Below are positions 41,130 through 50,107 of a stretch of 64,000 bases of DNA, one piece after another. This DNA is from Ga0077530 sp046293075 (GTDB lineage: Bacteria > Pseudomonadota > Alphaproteobacteria > Rhizobiales > Hyphomicrobiaceae). The first letter of the stretch is position 1; each line of letters begins with the position of its first letter. A program made the translations under genes and the position numbers. The stretch is taken from NCBI GenBank assembly GCA_046293075.1, contig JBKBPL010000022.1:10409-74408 (forward strand). The letters are read 5' to 3'. The notes under the pieces were generated by a model that made no database searches, was not told where the DNA came from, and worked only from the letters and a program-made list of their open reading frames with translations.

Positions 41130-41975
41130 TCAATGGGCCATCAGGACCGGCACCGTCGCATTCTGCAGAACATGTCGCGACGCCCCGCCGAGGACGAACT
41201 CCCTGAGGCGCGAACGGCCGAAGCAGCCCATGACCAGAAGGTCGGCGCGCATGGCTGCGACCTGGGCGAGCAGCTCGGCGCCGGCATCGCCGCGTGCGCC
41301 CGGCTTCACCTGCTGCACATCGACCTTGACGCCGTGGCGGGCCAGGGTCGCGCCGATTTCCGCGCCGGCGATCTCATTCGTCGCCTCCGGCTTTGCCGGC
41401 TCCTCGACGGAGAGCACCGTAACCTCGCTCGCCTTCGTCAGAATGGGGAGCGCATCGAAGACGGCGCGCGCCGCCTCGCGGCTGTTGTTCCAAGCGACCA
41501 CGACGCGCTCGCCGATCGACGTAATGTTGCCGGCCTTTGGCACGATCAGCACCGGCCGGCCGCCATCCATCGCGAGCCAATCCGGGATATCGAACATGTC
41601 GGCATAGTCCCAGTCGCTCTCCTTCTGCGCTGCGACGACGATGTCGGCTGTTCGCGCATGATCGAGTACGGCCTCGATATAGCCGGGGCGTTTCGCCTGA
41701 TAGAGCCGCCATTCGCCGACCACGGGCTGGCCGCTGGTGGCCTGCTCGAAGGCACCGCGGATGCCCTCGCCGGTTTTCCGATAGGCCTCGATCGCGCTCG
41801 CCATGGCCGTGCCGGAGATGAACGGGAACAGCGGCGATCTGGCCGGGGCAGAGGGCACGACGAAGAGCCCGACAACGTGCGAATTCGCTGGGAGTGCGAG
41901 CTGCATGGCGGCGCCCATGAGGCGTGCCACGCGGCCCTCGTTGTTGAGGTGCACCAGGATGGACTTATAGGCCAT
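41130..41975 (-). CDS. tandem-domain universal stress protein
   Basis: A 281-residue UspA-type protein with two Usp folds. The first (residues 1-145) begins YKSILVHLNNEG and has a degenerate nucleotide site. The second (about 155-281) begins IGERVVVAWNNSREAARAV and keeps the ATP-binding motif MGCFGRSRLREFVLGGASRHVL (G-x2-G-x9-G-S/A). It is 58 bases downstream of the P-type ATPase, so co-expression in stress is likely. The ATG at 41975 has AAGGGA upstream; the much longer open frame above it is not homologous. Confidence 0.88.
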   Translation of the reverse strand: MAYKSILVHLNNEGRVARLMGAAMQLALPANSHVVGLFVVPSAPARSPLFPFISGTAMASAIEAYRKTGEGIRGAFEQATSGQPVVGEWRLYQAKRPGYIEAVLDHARTADIVVAAQKESDWDYADMFDIPDWLAMDGGRPVLIVPKAGNITSIGERVVVAWNNSREAARAVFDALPILTKASEVTVLSVEEPAKPEATNEIAGAEIGATLARHGVKVDVQQVKPGARGDAGAELLAQVAAMRADLLVMGCFGRSRLREFVLGGASRHVLQNATVPVLMAH

Positions 41976-42033
41976 GATGGTAGTCCCTTTCTTGCTTGGT
42001 GTGTCGATACGTGCCGCGCAGCCAGTCGCGCTT

Positions 42034-44778
42034 TCATGTGGTCCGAGCTTCAAGTCTTGTGGCGCCGGGACGCAGCGTCGGGAAGAGGGCCCGGCCGATG
42101 TGCTTCTCGATCTCAAGCACCACGAACAGGGCGACGCCCGTGCCGATGATGACGGCGCCCTCGATGAAGCCAATGTCGGTGGTCTGGAACAGGTACTGCA
42201 TCCAGGGCAGGTACGTGAAGGCCAATTGCAGGCTGATGATAAACGCAATGCCGATCAGTACGGCCGGTGTCCCGAGTACCCCGCGCCAGGTGAAAGATGC
42301 GCCGTACAGGTACCGGACCGAGAAGAGGTAGAAGAGCTCGAGCACCACGATCGTGTTGACCACCATGGTCCGCGCCGTCTCGATGTCGAGGCCGCGGGAC
42401 TTCGCCCAGGCGAAGATGCCGAGCGCGCACGCGGCGAAGAGGAATGACACGAATACGACGCGCCAGAGCAGGAAAGGAGACAGGATGGGGGCATTGGGCG
42501 CGCGCGGCGGGCGCTGCATGATGTTCGGCTCTGCCGGCTCGAACGCGAGCACGAGGCCGAGGCCGACCGAGGTCACCATGTTGATCCAGAGAATCTGGAC
42601 CGGCGTGATCGGCAGCGTCATACCGGCAAGGATTGCAATGAGAACGATCAGCATCTCGCCGCCGTTCGTCGGCAGCGTCCAGCCGATCACCTTCGTGAGG
42701 TTGTCATAGACGGTGCGTCCTTCGCGCACGGCGGCCACGATCGAGGCGAAATTGTCATCGGCAAGTACCATGTCGGCGGCTTCCTTGGCCGCCTCGGTGC
42801 CGCTCTGGCCCATCGCGACACCCACATCGGCCCGCTTGAGCGCCGGGGCATCGTTGACCCCGTCTCCGGTCATCGCGATGACGTTGCCTTCGGCCTGCAG
42901 GGCCTTGACGAGACGGAGCTTGTGCTCGGGGCTTGTGCGCGCGAACACGCTCGCTTCGGCGGCAAGCCTGGGAAGGGCTGTATCGCTGACGGCGTCGAGG
43001 TCCTGACCTGTGACGACCTTGCCGGCGGCGAGGCCCAGTTCCTCCGCGATGGCGCTGGCGGTGGCCGCGTGATCGCCGGTGATCATCTTGACCGCAACGC
43101 CGGCGCTGCGGCATTCGGCGACGGCGGCGATGGCTTCAGGGCGCGGCGGATCGATGAGACCGACAAGGCCATCGAGCCGCAGGCCCTCATCAACATCGCC
43201 GAAATCGAGCGTGCGCTTGTCGGGCGGAAAGGGCATGGAAGCAAGCGCGAGCACACGCTGGCCCTTGCGGGCGAGGTCGTTGACGGCGTCGAGCCAGTAG
43301 GCCTTGTCGAGCGGGGCTTCGCCGCTGTCCGTCGCTTGCGTGCGGCACATGTCCAGAACCTGCTCCGGCGCGCCTTTGACGCAGGCAAAGACCGCGCCGT
43401 CATGGCTGCGGTGAAGCGTGGCCATGTAGCGGTGCGCCGCATCGAAGGGGATCTCATCGAGCCGAGGCAAGGACTTGGCGAGTTGCTCCCGCTCGTAACC
43501 GGCCTTCAGGCCGAACGTCACGAGCGCACCTTCCATGGGATCGCCATCGACGGACCATTGACCGTCGCGCTCACGCAAGTCAGCATCATTGCACAGGATC
43601 GCCGTGCGCGCGGCGCTCATGAGCGTCGCATCTGCTGTTGGGTCGGCTTCGCTGCCGTCGAGGCTGAAGCCCCCCTTGGGCGCATAGCCAACACCGCCGA
43701 CGTCATAGGTGCGTTCGGAAAGAACAATGCGCGTCACGGTCATCTCGTTGCGCGTGAGCGTGCCCGTCTTGTCGGAGCAGATGGTCGACACCGAGCCGAG
43801 CGTCTCGACGGCGGGCAGGTGACGGATGATCGCGTTGCGCGAGGCCATGCGCTGCACGCCGATCGCGAGCGTGATGGTCATCACCGCTGGCAGGCCTTCC
43901 GGCACCGCGGACACGGCCATGCTGACGACGGCGAGGAACGCAAGATCGAGCGCGAAGCCGCGGGCAAAAACGGCAAAGGCGAACGTGACCGCGCAGATTA
44001 CGAGGATGGCGACGGTGAGCTGGCGCGCGAACAGATTGATTTGCCGGATGAGCGGCGTCTCCAGTTGCTCGACGCGGCTCAGAAGGGCGCTGATGCGTCC
44101 AATTTCGGAGTTCGGTCCGGTTGCGACGACGACGCCCGCACCCTGGCCAGCCGTGACGAGCGTACCCGAGTAGGCCATGGAGCGGCGGTCGCCGAGCGCT
44201 ACGGTCTCCCCCGACGGCTCCGTGTCCTTGGTCACGGCGACCGATTCCCCTGTCAGGATCGCCTCGTCGATGCGCAGATTGCGTGCCTTGATGAGGCGGA
44301 CGTCGGCGGTGACGCGGTCGCCGGCCTCGAGCAGCAGGATGTCGCCGGGTACGAGGTGTGCGGCATCGATCGTCATGCGGCGGCCAGCACGCAGGACCGA
44401 GGCGTGCGGGCTGATCATGTCGCGGATGGACTCAAGTGCGGCCTCGGCCTTGCTCTCCTGAATGACGCCGATCACGGCGTTGATGATCACCACCGCAAGG
44501 ATCACGGCCGTATCGACGTAGTGCTCGAGCAGCGTCGTGATCGCGGCGGCGGCGATCAGCACGTAGATCAGCAGGTTGTCGAACTGCTTGAGAAAGCGCT
44601 GCAGCAAGGTCTTCCGAGCGGCGACCGGTAGTGCATTGGGGCCATGGCGTTCGAGGCGCGCGGCGGCCTCCTCGACGGTGAGGCCATCGCGCTGACTGGC
44701 GAGGGCGGCGATCGCCGCTTCAGCGCTCAGTGCGTGCCAGACCTTGTCGGGCAGAGGGGGGGGGTGTTGGTCCGGCAT
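42034..44778 (-). CDS. P-type cation-transporting ATPase (P2/Ca-type)
   Basis: A 914-residue membrane pump of the type II group (Ca/Na/H-like). It has the cation ATPase N-terminus (LTVEEAAARLERHGPNAL), the actuator TGE in AILTGESVAVT, M4 VPEGLPAVMTITLAIG, the phosphorylation site ICSDKTGTLTRNEM, nucleotide-binding KGAPEQVL, and hinge MTGDGVNDAPALKRADVGVAMG, then six C-terminal helices. The ion is not certain; PEGL in M4 and ND/D in M6 suit Ca2+ or Na+. ATG 44778 is preceded by GGGAG at the right distance. Confidence 0.92.
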   Translation of the reverse strand: MPDQHPPPLPDKVWHALSAEAAIAALASQRDGLTVEEAAARLERHGPNALPVAARKTLLQRFLKQFDNLLIYVLIAAAAITTLLEHYVDTAVILAVVIINAVIGVIQESKAEAALESIRDMISPHASVLRAGRRMTIDAAHLVPGDILLLEAGDRVTADVRLIKARNLRIDEAILTGESVAVTKDTEPSGETVALGDRRSMAYSGTLVTAGQGAGVVVATGPNSEIGRISALLSRVEQLETPLIRQINLFARQLTVAILVICAVTFAFAVFARGFALDLAFLAVVSMAVSAVPEGLPAVMTITLAIGVQRMASRNAIIRHLPAVETLGSVSTICSDKTGTLTRNEMTVTRIVLSERTYDVGGVGYAPKGGFSLDGSEADPTADATLMSAARTAILCNDADLRERDGQWSVDGDPMEGALVTFGLKAGYEREQLAKSLPRLDEIPFDAAHRYMATLHRSHDGAVFACVKGAPEQVLDMCRTQATDSGEAPLDKAYWLDAVNDLARKGQRVLALASMPFPPDKRTLDFGDVDEGLRLDGLVGLIDPPRPEAIAAVAECRSAGVAVKMITGDHAATASAIAEELGLAAGKVVTGQDLDAVSDTALPRLAAEASVFARTSPEHKLRLVKALQAEGNVIAMTGDGVNDAPALKRADVGVAMGQSGTEAAKEAADMVLADDNFASIVAAVREGRTVYDNLTKVIGWTLPTNGGEMLIVLIAILAGMTLPITPVQILWINMVTSVGLGLVLAFEPAEPNIMQRPPRAPNAPILSPFLLWRVVFVSFLFAACALGIFAWAKSRGLDIETARTMVVNTIVVLELFYLFSVRYLYGASFTWRGVLGTPAVLIGIAFIISLQLAFTYLPWMQYLFQTTDIGFIEGAVIIGTGVALFVVLEIEKHIGRALFPTLRPGATRLEARTT

Positions 44779-44945
44779 TCGGGCTCCCATGATCATGCCA
44801 GGATTGGGGTTGATCTCGTGGCCTGGAAGGCACCCGGGCGGATCTTGGCGATCCACGTCGCCGCGCACGGCCCATCGTATAAGCCGACTTGAATACGTTT
44901 TCTGCAGGACCAGGGCGTTGCGATGGATCAATGACGGGTTGACCG

Positions 44946-45590
44946 TCAGCCGCGGCGCCGGCCGAGGGCTGCGGCCTCGCGGGACAGCGCAGCGATGTCC
45001 GTGAAGCGGCCCGCGTCGAGGTCGTCGGCCTTGACCATCCACGAGCCTCCGACGGCCATGACGTTGGCAATCTTCAGATAATCGGGCGCATTCGCCGGCG
45101 TGATGCCACCGGTCGGCATGACGACGAGATCATGCAGCGGTGCGAGGATGGCGCTCAGCGTCTTGATGCCGCCCGAGGCTTCGGCGGGGAAGAACTTCAC
45201 GACTGGGTAGCCCGCTTCCATGGCACGCATCATCTCCGCCGGGGTTGCGGCGGCGGGGATGAAGGGCACAGGCGCTGCGAGCCCAGCCTTCAGAAGCGCG
45301 TCCGTTTGTCCGGGCGAGACGAGGAACTGGGCACCCGCTGCGACCGCTTCGTCAATATCGCGCGGTGAGCGGATGCTGCCGGCGCCGATGATCGCGCCAG
45401 TGTCGGCGGCAGCCATGGCGCGGATCGCGGCCAGCGACTCCGGCGTGCGCAGCGTCACCTCGACGAACTTGAGGCCCGCTTCGGCCAGCACTGCGGCCGC
45501 GCGCGCGGCGCTGGCGGCTCTGCGCACGGTTAGTACTGGAATGATCGCCTGCTCACGCCAACCCGCGGCATCGGTCCTGAGTGCGGTCAT
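44946..45590 (-). CDS. eda: KDPG/KHG aldolase
   Basis: A 214-residue class I aldolase that splits 2-keto-3-deoxy-6-phosphogluconate into pyruvate and glyceraldehyde 3-phosphate. The catalytic Glu is in KFVEVTLRTPES and the Schiff-base Lys in YPVVKFFPAEASGG; GAGSIRSPRDIDEAVAAGAQFLVSPG and VMPTGGITPANA complete the barrel. Its ATG overlaps the kdgK stop by 4 bases, which ties phosphorylation and cleavage of KDG together. It is the last gene of the leftward five-gene run. Confidence 0.93.
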   Translation of the reverse strand: MTALRTDAAGWREQAIIPVLTVRRAASAARAAAVLAEAGLKFVEVTLRTPESLAAIRAMAAADTGAIIGAGSIRSPRDIDEAVAAGAQFLVSPGQTDALLKAGLAAPVPFIPAAATPAEMMRAMEAGYPVVKFFPAEASGGIKTLSAILAPLHDLVVMPTGGITPANAPDYLKIANVMAVGGSWMVKADDLDAGRFTDIAALSREAAALGRRRG

Positions 45591-46528
45591 GGCGCGGCCC
45601 CCTTCATGGCGCGGCGGACTTCCTCCGCTGTTGGGATCGGCTCAACGGCGCCAAAGCCTTCCGTCGAGAGGGCGGCGGCAACAGTGGCGTATTTGCCGGC
45701 GGTCGCGAGGTCGTCGCCGGCCAGCACGCGCGCGACAAAGGCACCACCGAACGTGTCGCCCGCGCCTGTGGCATCCACCGGCTTGCAGGGGTGCGGCGCG
45801 ATCCTGATCCGCTGCTCCCGATCGGCGACGATCGCGCCGTCCGCGCCAAGCTTGAGAGCCACGATGCGCGCGCCCCGCGACAGGCAGAAATCGACGAGCG
45901 CGTCAGGGTCGGTGACGCCGGTGATGACAACGACGTCGTCGTAGCTCGGCAGGCAGATGTCGGAAAGACCAATGACGTCGCTCATCACAGCCCGCGCCCT
46001 GTCCTTCGACCAGAGCCTCAGGCGCAGGTTCGTATCGAACGACACCATGACACCGGCTGCATGTGCCGCCTCGATGGCCGCATAGCACGTGTCGGCGGCG
46101 GAGGTGGAAATGGCGAAGGAAATGCCTGAAACGTGCAACAGGCGGGCACTGCGCACCATGCCGAGCGGCAACTGTGCGGGGTGCACGCAGCTTGCGGCAG
46201 AGCCCGTTCGGAAAAACGAGAACTGATGGCCGCTTTCGCTGTGGGTCACGAAGTAGATGCCCGTGAAGGCGTGCGGGTCGCTCTCCACGGCGCTCGCATC
46301 AATGCCTTCGCGCGCCCAAAGATCGCGCAGCATCTGGCCGTACACATCATCGCCGAGGCGGGTGAAGACCGCAGCCTTTGCACCCTGCCGCGCGGCGGCT
46401 ATGGCGAAGTTCGACGTGTCCCCGCCGAAGCCTTGCAGATAGTTCCGTGAGCCCGGCCCGCCCGACTGGTTGAACTCCACCAAAGGCTCGCCGATCGCGA
46501 GAATGTCAGGCTTGCGCGCGGCGTTCAT
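45587..46528 (-). CDS. kdgK: 2-keto-3-deoxygluconate kinase, PfkB family
   Basis: A 313-residue PfkB/ribokinase-fold sugar kinase. It begins DILAIGEPLVEFNQ and has GFGGDTSNFAIAAARQGAKAA, GISFAIS, and the ATP/catalytic signature DATGAGDTFGGAFVARVLAGD. The place directly before eda makes 2-keto-3-deoxygluconate (from uronates, aldonates or galacturonate) the likely substrate; the product KDPG goes to Eda. A G6 run precedes ATG 46528. Confidence 0.9.
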   Translation of the reverse strand: MNAARKPDILAIGEPLVEFNQSGGPGSRNYLQGFGGDTSNFAIAAARQGAKAAVFTRLGDDVYGQMLRDLWAREGIDASAVESDPHAFTGIYFVTHSESGHQFSFFRTGSAASCVHPAQLPLGMVRSARLLHVSGISFAISTSAADTCYAAIEAAHAAGVMVSFDTNLRLRLWSKDRARAVMSDVIGLSDICLPSYDDVVVITGVTDPDALVDFCLSRGARIVALKLGADGAIVADREQRIRIAPHPCKPVDATGAGDTFGGAFVARVLAGDDLATAGKYATVAAALSTEGFGAVEPIPTAEEVRRAMKGAAP

Positions 46529-46556
46529 GCGGTAGCCCCCCGTCGCCGTCCCACGG

Positions 46557-47606
46557 TCAGCGCTTCGGCAAACCCTCCGGCTCGGGTCCGATGCGCACCT
46601 GGCGCTTGCCGAAGTTCTCGCCTCTCAGCAGGCCGATGAATGCCTCCGGCGCCTTGGCGATGCCGCCATCGACAATGTCCTCCCGGTACTTGAGCTTGCC
46701 CGTGCGGACCCAGTTCCCGAGCCGCGCCATGGCGAATGGGAAACGTGTCAGAAAATCGGACACGATGAAGCCGCGCGACGTCACGCGCCGGCCCACGAAG
46801 AAGCCTGGCGTGCGCGGTCCCATCTCGGTCTCGGTCGAATTGTATTGCGAGATCGCACCGCAAATCGCCACGCGCGCCCAGAAGTTGATGTTGGCGACCA
46901 CCGCATCGGTGACCGGCCCGCCGACATTGTCGAAATAGACGTCCACGCCATCGGGACAGGCGGCCTTGATTGCCGCCGCGAGGTCGCCGCCGGCCTTGTA
47001 GTCGACGCACGCGTCGAAGCCGAGCTCGTCCTTGACGAACGCGCATTTCTTGGGGCCGCCGGCGATGCCGACGGCGCGGCAGCCTGCGAACTTGGCGAGC
47101 TGGCCGACCACCTGCCCCACGGCGCCCGAGGCGGCCGAAACGACGACCGTGTCGCCAGGCTTGGGCTGGCCAATCTCGAAAAGGCCGAAGTAGGCGGTCA
47201 GCCCCGGCATGCCGAGAACGCCGTTCGCGGTTGAGATCGGCGCCAGCGCGGGGTCGATCTTGCGCGCGCCGCCGCTGCTCACGGCGTACTCCTGCCAGCC
47301 GAGCCGCTCCTCGACGATATCGCCGACCTTGAAGTGGGGATTGTTCGACTTCACGACCTCGCCGACGATCCCGCCGGGCATGACTTCGCCAATCTGGACG
47401 ACGGGGGCGTAGGAGACCACGTCCCGCATCCGCCCGCGCATGTAGGGGTCGAGCGAGAGATAGATGGCGCGAACGAGGATCTGGCCCGGACCGGGCTCGG
47501 GCACCGGCACCTCCTCGATCCGGAAATCCTGGCCCGAAGGCTCGCCGTCCGGGCGGTTCGCGAGGACGACGCGGCGCTGGGTCTTGGGGATGCTCGGCGT
47601 GGTCAT
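46557..47606 (-). CDS. NADP-dependent MDR oxidoreductase (curcumin/prostaglandin reductase type)
   Basis: A 349-residue medium-chain reductase without the zinc site, of the leukotriene B4 12-hydroxydehydrogenase/CurA group. Seen are YLSLDPYMRGRM, GGIVGEVVKSNNPHFKVGD, MPGLTAYFGLFEIGQPKPGDTVVVSAASGAVGQVVGQLAKFAG (consecutive motifs; the AASGAVGxxxGQ cofactor loop), VDVYFDNVGG and the C-terminal FIGLLRGENFGKRQVRIG. It reduces activated C=C bonds with NADPH. Substrate unknown. It is 28 bases from kdgK and 86 from the next gene upstream. Confidence 0.9.
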   Translation of the reverse strand: MTTPSIPKTQRRVVLANRPDGEPSGQDFRIEEVPVPEPGPGQILVRAIYLSLDPYMRGRMRDVVSYAPVVQIGEVMPGGIVGEVVKSNNPHFKVGDIVEERLGWQEYAVSSGGARKIDPALAPISTANGVLGMPGLTAYFGLFEIGQPKPGDTVVVSAASGAVGQVVGQLAKFAGCRAVGIAGGPKKCAFVKDELGFDACVDYKAGGDLAAAIKAACPDGVDVYFDNVGGPVTDAVVANINFWARVAICGAISQYNSTETEMGPRTPGFFVGRRVTSRGFIVSDFLTRFPFAMARLGNWVRTGKLKYREDIVDGGIAKAPEAFIGLLRGENFGKRQVRIGPEPEGLPKR

Positions 47607-47692
47607 GGGCGCGTGTTCCTCAGGGCGTGCAGCTGTTCTGCTTCTAGCAGATAGGGTGTATAATGACAAATAATGGCCGTGCCGCGCTGCGG

Positions 47693-48577
47693 TCAGGTGA
47701 GGGCGCCAATCCGGCGCAGCACGCTGGCGACCTCCTCCTGGCCTTGCGCCGAGAGGGGCGCCTGCGGCGGCAGTGGATCGCCGGCGTCATATCCCTGCAG
47801 CTTCAAGGCGCCCTTGATGCAGGCGGCGAGATTGTACTTGGCGAAGGCCTGGTTGAGCATCCAGAGGTCGCGCTGAAGCGCCATGGCGGCGGTCCAATCG
47901 CCCTTTCGGCACAGGTCATACAGTGCCACAGACTGGCGGGCGGCGACGCAGGCTGGGCCGGCCATCCACCCGACGCCGCCAATCAGCATGACCGCGGCCG
48001 GAATATGGGCCGAGGCCGCGAACACCTTCATGTCAGCCCCGACAAGATTGAGGATCGAGAGCAGGCGTCCGGTGTTGCTCGAGGCGTCCTTGATGTAGCC
48101 GATGTTCGGCACTTTCGCGAGGCGCGCGATGGCCGCCAGCGTCAGATCGGAGCGCTGGAAATTCGGGTTGGTGTAGAGCACCACCGGGAGACGCACGGAC
48201 TCGGCGATCGCGGTGAAGTAGCGAACGACACCCTCGTCGTCGATCGGAAAGTACGCCTCGAGGATGGCGAGGATGCCGTCGACGCCGAGTTTCTCCCAGG
48301 CGCGCGCCTGCGCGACCGCATCACCGATCGTCGTCGCGGCGACGCCGGCGACAACCGGCACGCGCCGAGCCGCAGCGGTCACGACCGTCTCCACGACATC
48401 GCGCCTCTTGGCGACGTCCAGATAGGCGAACTCGCCCGTTGAGCCGAGGGGCGTCAGGCCGTGCACCCCTTGCCCGATCAGGTCGTCGCAGAGGCGCGCG
48501 AGCACGTCGCGGTTGATGCCGCCGTCCGCCATGGTCGGCGTGGCGAGATAAGGAAAGACGCCATGAAAGCCGGTCAC
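47693..48577 (-). CDS. DapA-superfamily class I aldolase/dehydratase
   Basis: A 294-residue member of the dihydrodipicolinate synthase/N-acetylneuraminate lyase family. The Schiff-base lysine is in NIGYIKDASSNTGRL and the proton-relay Tyr in LPVVLYTNPNFQ; LTPLGSTGEFAYLD carries the substrate carboxylate loop (usually GTTGE, here GSTGE). Because lysine genes are absent and kdgK-eda follow, a keto-acid lyase or dehydratase (such as KDG aldolase or ketoglutarate-semialdehyde forming enzymes) is more likely than DapA itself. Confidence 0.85.
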   Translation of the reverse strand: MTGFHGVFPYLATPTMADGGINRDVLARLCDDLIGQGVHGLTPLGSTGEFAYLDVAKRRDVVETVVTAAARRVPVVAGVAATTIGDAVAQARAWEKLGVDGILAILEAYFPIDDEGVVRYFTAIAESVRLPVVLYTNPNFQRSDLTLAAIARLAKVPNIGYIKDASSNTGRLLSILNLVGADMKVFAASAHIPAAVMLIGGVGWMAGPACVAARQSVALYDLCRKGDWTAAMALQRDLWMLNQAFAKYNLAACIKGALKLQGYDAGDPLPPQAPLSAQGQEEVASVLRRIGALT

Positions 48578-48603
48578 GCCACTATTATCCTCTCGCCCGG
48601 ATG

Positions 48604-49287
48604 TCAGATGACCTCCACCTCGAGATCGCCGACCCCGTCGACGTGGCCGTGCAGCCTGTCGCCCCTGACGATGGCGCCGACGCCCGAGGGCGTCCCCGTC
48701 ATGATGATATCGCCGCCCTGGAGCTCGAAAAGCGTTGAGATGTAGGCGATCTGGCCCGGGATATCCCAGATCATCTGGTTGAGGTCGCCCGACTGGCGGC
48801 GCTGGCCGTTCACGTCCAGCCAGATGGCGCCGGAGGTCGGATGGCCGATCTCCGCCGCCGGGACCAGCGGCGTCGCCGGGGCGGAATGCTCGAAGGCCTT
48901 ACCGATTTCCCACGGGCGCCCAAGCTTCTTCGCCTCGCCCTGGAGGTCGCGCCGGGTCATGTCGAGGCCGACGCCGTAGCCCCAGACGCGGGAGAGCGCG
49001 TCCTCCGGCTTGATGTCGCGGCCGCCCGACTTCAGCGCCACGATCATCTCGATCTCGAAGTGCACGTCCGACGTCCCCGGCGGGTAGGGAAACTTGCCGT
49101 CCGTGCGCAGGTTGTCCGGGTTCTTCTGGAAGAAGAAGGGGGGCTCCTTGTTGGGATCGTGGCCCATCTCGCGTGCGTGCTCGGCATAGTTGCGCCCGAT
49201 GCAGTAGATGCGGTGCACGGGGAAAAGCGCGGATGAGCCGCGGACGGGCAGGGCCGCCTGGCGTGGAGGATCGATCACGTATTTCAT
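48604..49287 (-). CDS. fumarylacetoacetate hydrolase-family protein (fumarylpyruvate hydrolase-like)
   Basis: A 227-residue single FAH domain. Motifs are IYCIGRNYAEHAREMG, PPFFFQKNPDNL, the metal site DVHFEIEMIVAL (HFExE), YGVGLDMTRRDLQ, and the closing GGDIIMTGTPSGVGAIVRGD. Length and these blocks resemble fumarylpyruvate hydrolase of the gentisate route and other acylpyruvases; in sugar-acid operons related proteins cleave 2,4-diketo-3-deoxy acids. First gene of the five-gene run; ATG 49287 is chosen as the family-typical start. Confidence 0.88.
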   Translation of the reverse strand: MKYVIDPPRQAALPVRGSSALFPVHRIYCIGRNYAEHAREMGHDPNKEPPFFFQKNPDNLRTDGKFPYPPGTSDVHFEIEMIVALKSGGRDIKPEDALSRVWGYGVGLDMTRRDLQGEAKKLGRPWEIGKAFEHSAPATPLVPAAEIGHPTSGAIWLDVNGQRRQSGDLNQMIWDIPGQIAYISTLFELQGGDIIMTGTPSGVGAIVRGDRLHGHVDGVGDLEVEVI

Positions 49288-49755
49288 TCGAGTGCTTCCG
49301 GGTTCGAGGCGGCGATTTTTGGTGTCCGGCCGCGATCTGAATGCTATCCCGGGGCGCCGGTCAAGAGCGTCGCCTTCAGGCAAGCGAATCATGACACCTC
49401 GGCGGGTCAAGCGCAGGCTGGCGTGCGCCGTCCGGCCCGCGCCCGGCGCAGCGCCGCGTTTTCCGTGCAGGCGTGCCGCGCGTGCCGGTCACGGCTTGAC
49501 GGCCTTTATTTTGTCGCGTCGCGACACCAGATATGGTTCGGCGAGACCGGACGGGGGCGCGCCGCCGCCTGCCCGGTCGCGCCGGGGTGCTGCATGGACC
49601 GGCTTTCAGCATCGAACGAATTGCAGTCCCGCGCGCGCTGCCCTTAGAATGTGTGCAGCAGAGCTACGCGGCAGAGGCCGCGATGCGTGCCGGTTGGGGC
49701 TTTCGAGCTTGGGAAGTGCTGGGGCTCGGGAATGCTGGATCGAATTCAACTGACG
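49288..49755. other. 468-base gap between divergent FAH-like gene and clpS
   Basis: No supported gene; open frames here have no recognisable features. The left part contains divergent upstream sequence of the FAH-like gene; the right part holds a promoter candidate for clpS. A short AT-rich patch (CTTTATTTTGT, about 49503-49513) follows a TTGACG at 49496 but no good -10 is spaced behind it. In related genomes a phasin gene often precedes clpS; none is seen. Confidence 0.4.
49621..49650 (+). promoter_or_regulatory. promoter candidate for clpS-clpA
   Basis: TTGCAG (49621-49626) and TAGAAT (49645-49650) are separated by 18 bases; the -10 matches the consensus at 5 of 6, the -35 at 3 of 6. It would start transcription about 100 bases upstream of clpS. 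No heat-shock (RpoH) pattern is evident. Confidence 0.35.
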
Positions 49756-50100
49756 ATGGCGGGCAAGAACGGAAACGGAGCGGGCGGCGAAGGTGGCGAC
49801 GGCGAGGGCAAGACCGGCCTCGTCACCAAGACCCGTCCGAAGACGAAGCGGCCAAGCCTGTACAAGGTGCTGCTGCTGAACGACGACTACACGCCGATGG
49901 AGTTCGTCGTGCATGTGCTTGAGCGTTTCTTCAACAAAGGGCGGGAAGATGCGACCCGGATTATGCTCCACGTTCACCACAAAGGTGTCGGCATATGCGG
50001 GGTGTACACGTACGAGATCGCTGAGACGAAGGTTGCCCAGGTGATGGACTTCTCGCGCCAGCACCAGCATCCGCTGCAGTGCACTATGGAAAAGGAATAG
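49756..50100 (+). CDS. clpS: ClpA adaptor protein ClpS
   Basis: A 114-residue adaptor that delivers N-degron substrates to ClpAP. After a Gly/Asp-rich flexible N-terminus (about 28 residues) comes the folded domain: YKVLLLNDDYTPMEFVVHVLERFF, with the Asn-Asp-Asp residues that hold the substrate amino group, then LHVHHKGVGICGVYTYEIAETK. The start is uncertain: ATG 49756 gives the usual tail length, ATG 49732 adds eight residues, and neither has a strong Shine-Dalgarno. clpA begins 7 bases after the stop. Confidence 0.94.
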   Translation: MAGKNGNGAGGEGGDGEGKTGLVTKTRPKTKRPSLYKVLLLNDDYTPMEFVVHVLERFFNKGREDATRIMLHVHHKGVGICGVYTYEIAETKVAQVMDFSRQHQHPLQCTMEKE

Positions 50101-50107
50101 GACGCCC

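Noticed and set aside
42922..44631. A 569-codon frame antisense to the P-type ATPase
   Set aside because: All P-type ATPase motifs are on the minus strand; the opposing translation is compositionally biased.
49496..49524. TTGACG followed by an AT patch as clpS promoter
   Set aside because: No acceptable -10 lies 16-19 bases downstream (TCGCGA at the right spacing). The TTGCAG/TAGAAT pair nearer clpS is better.
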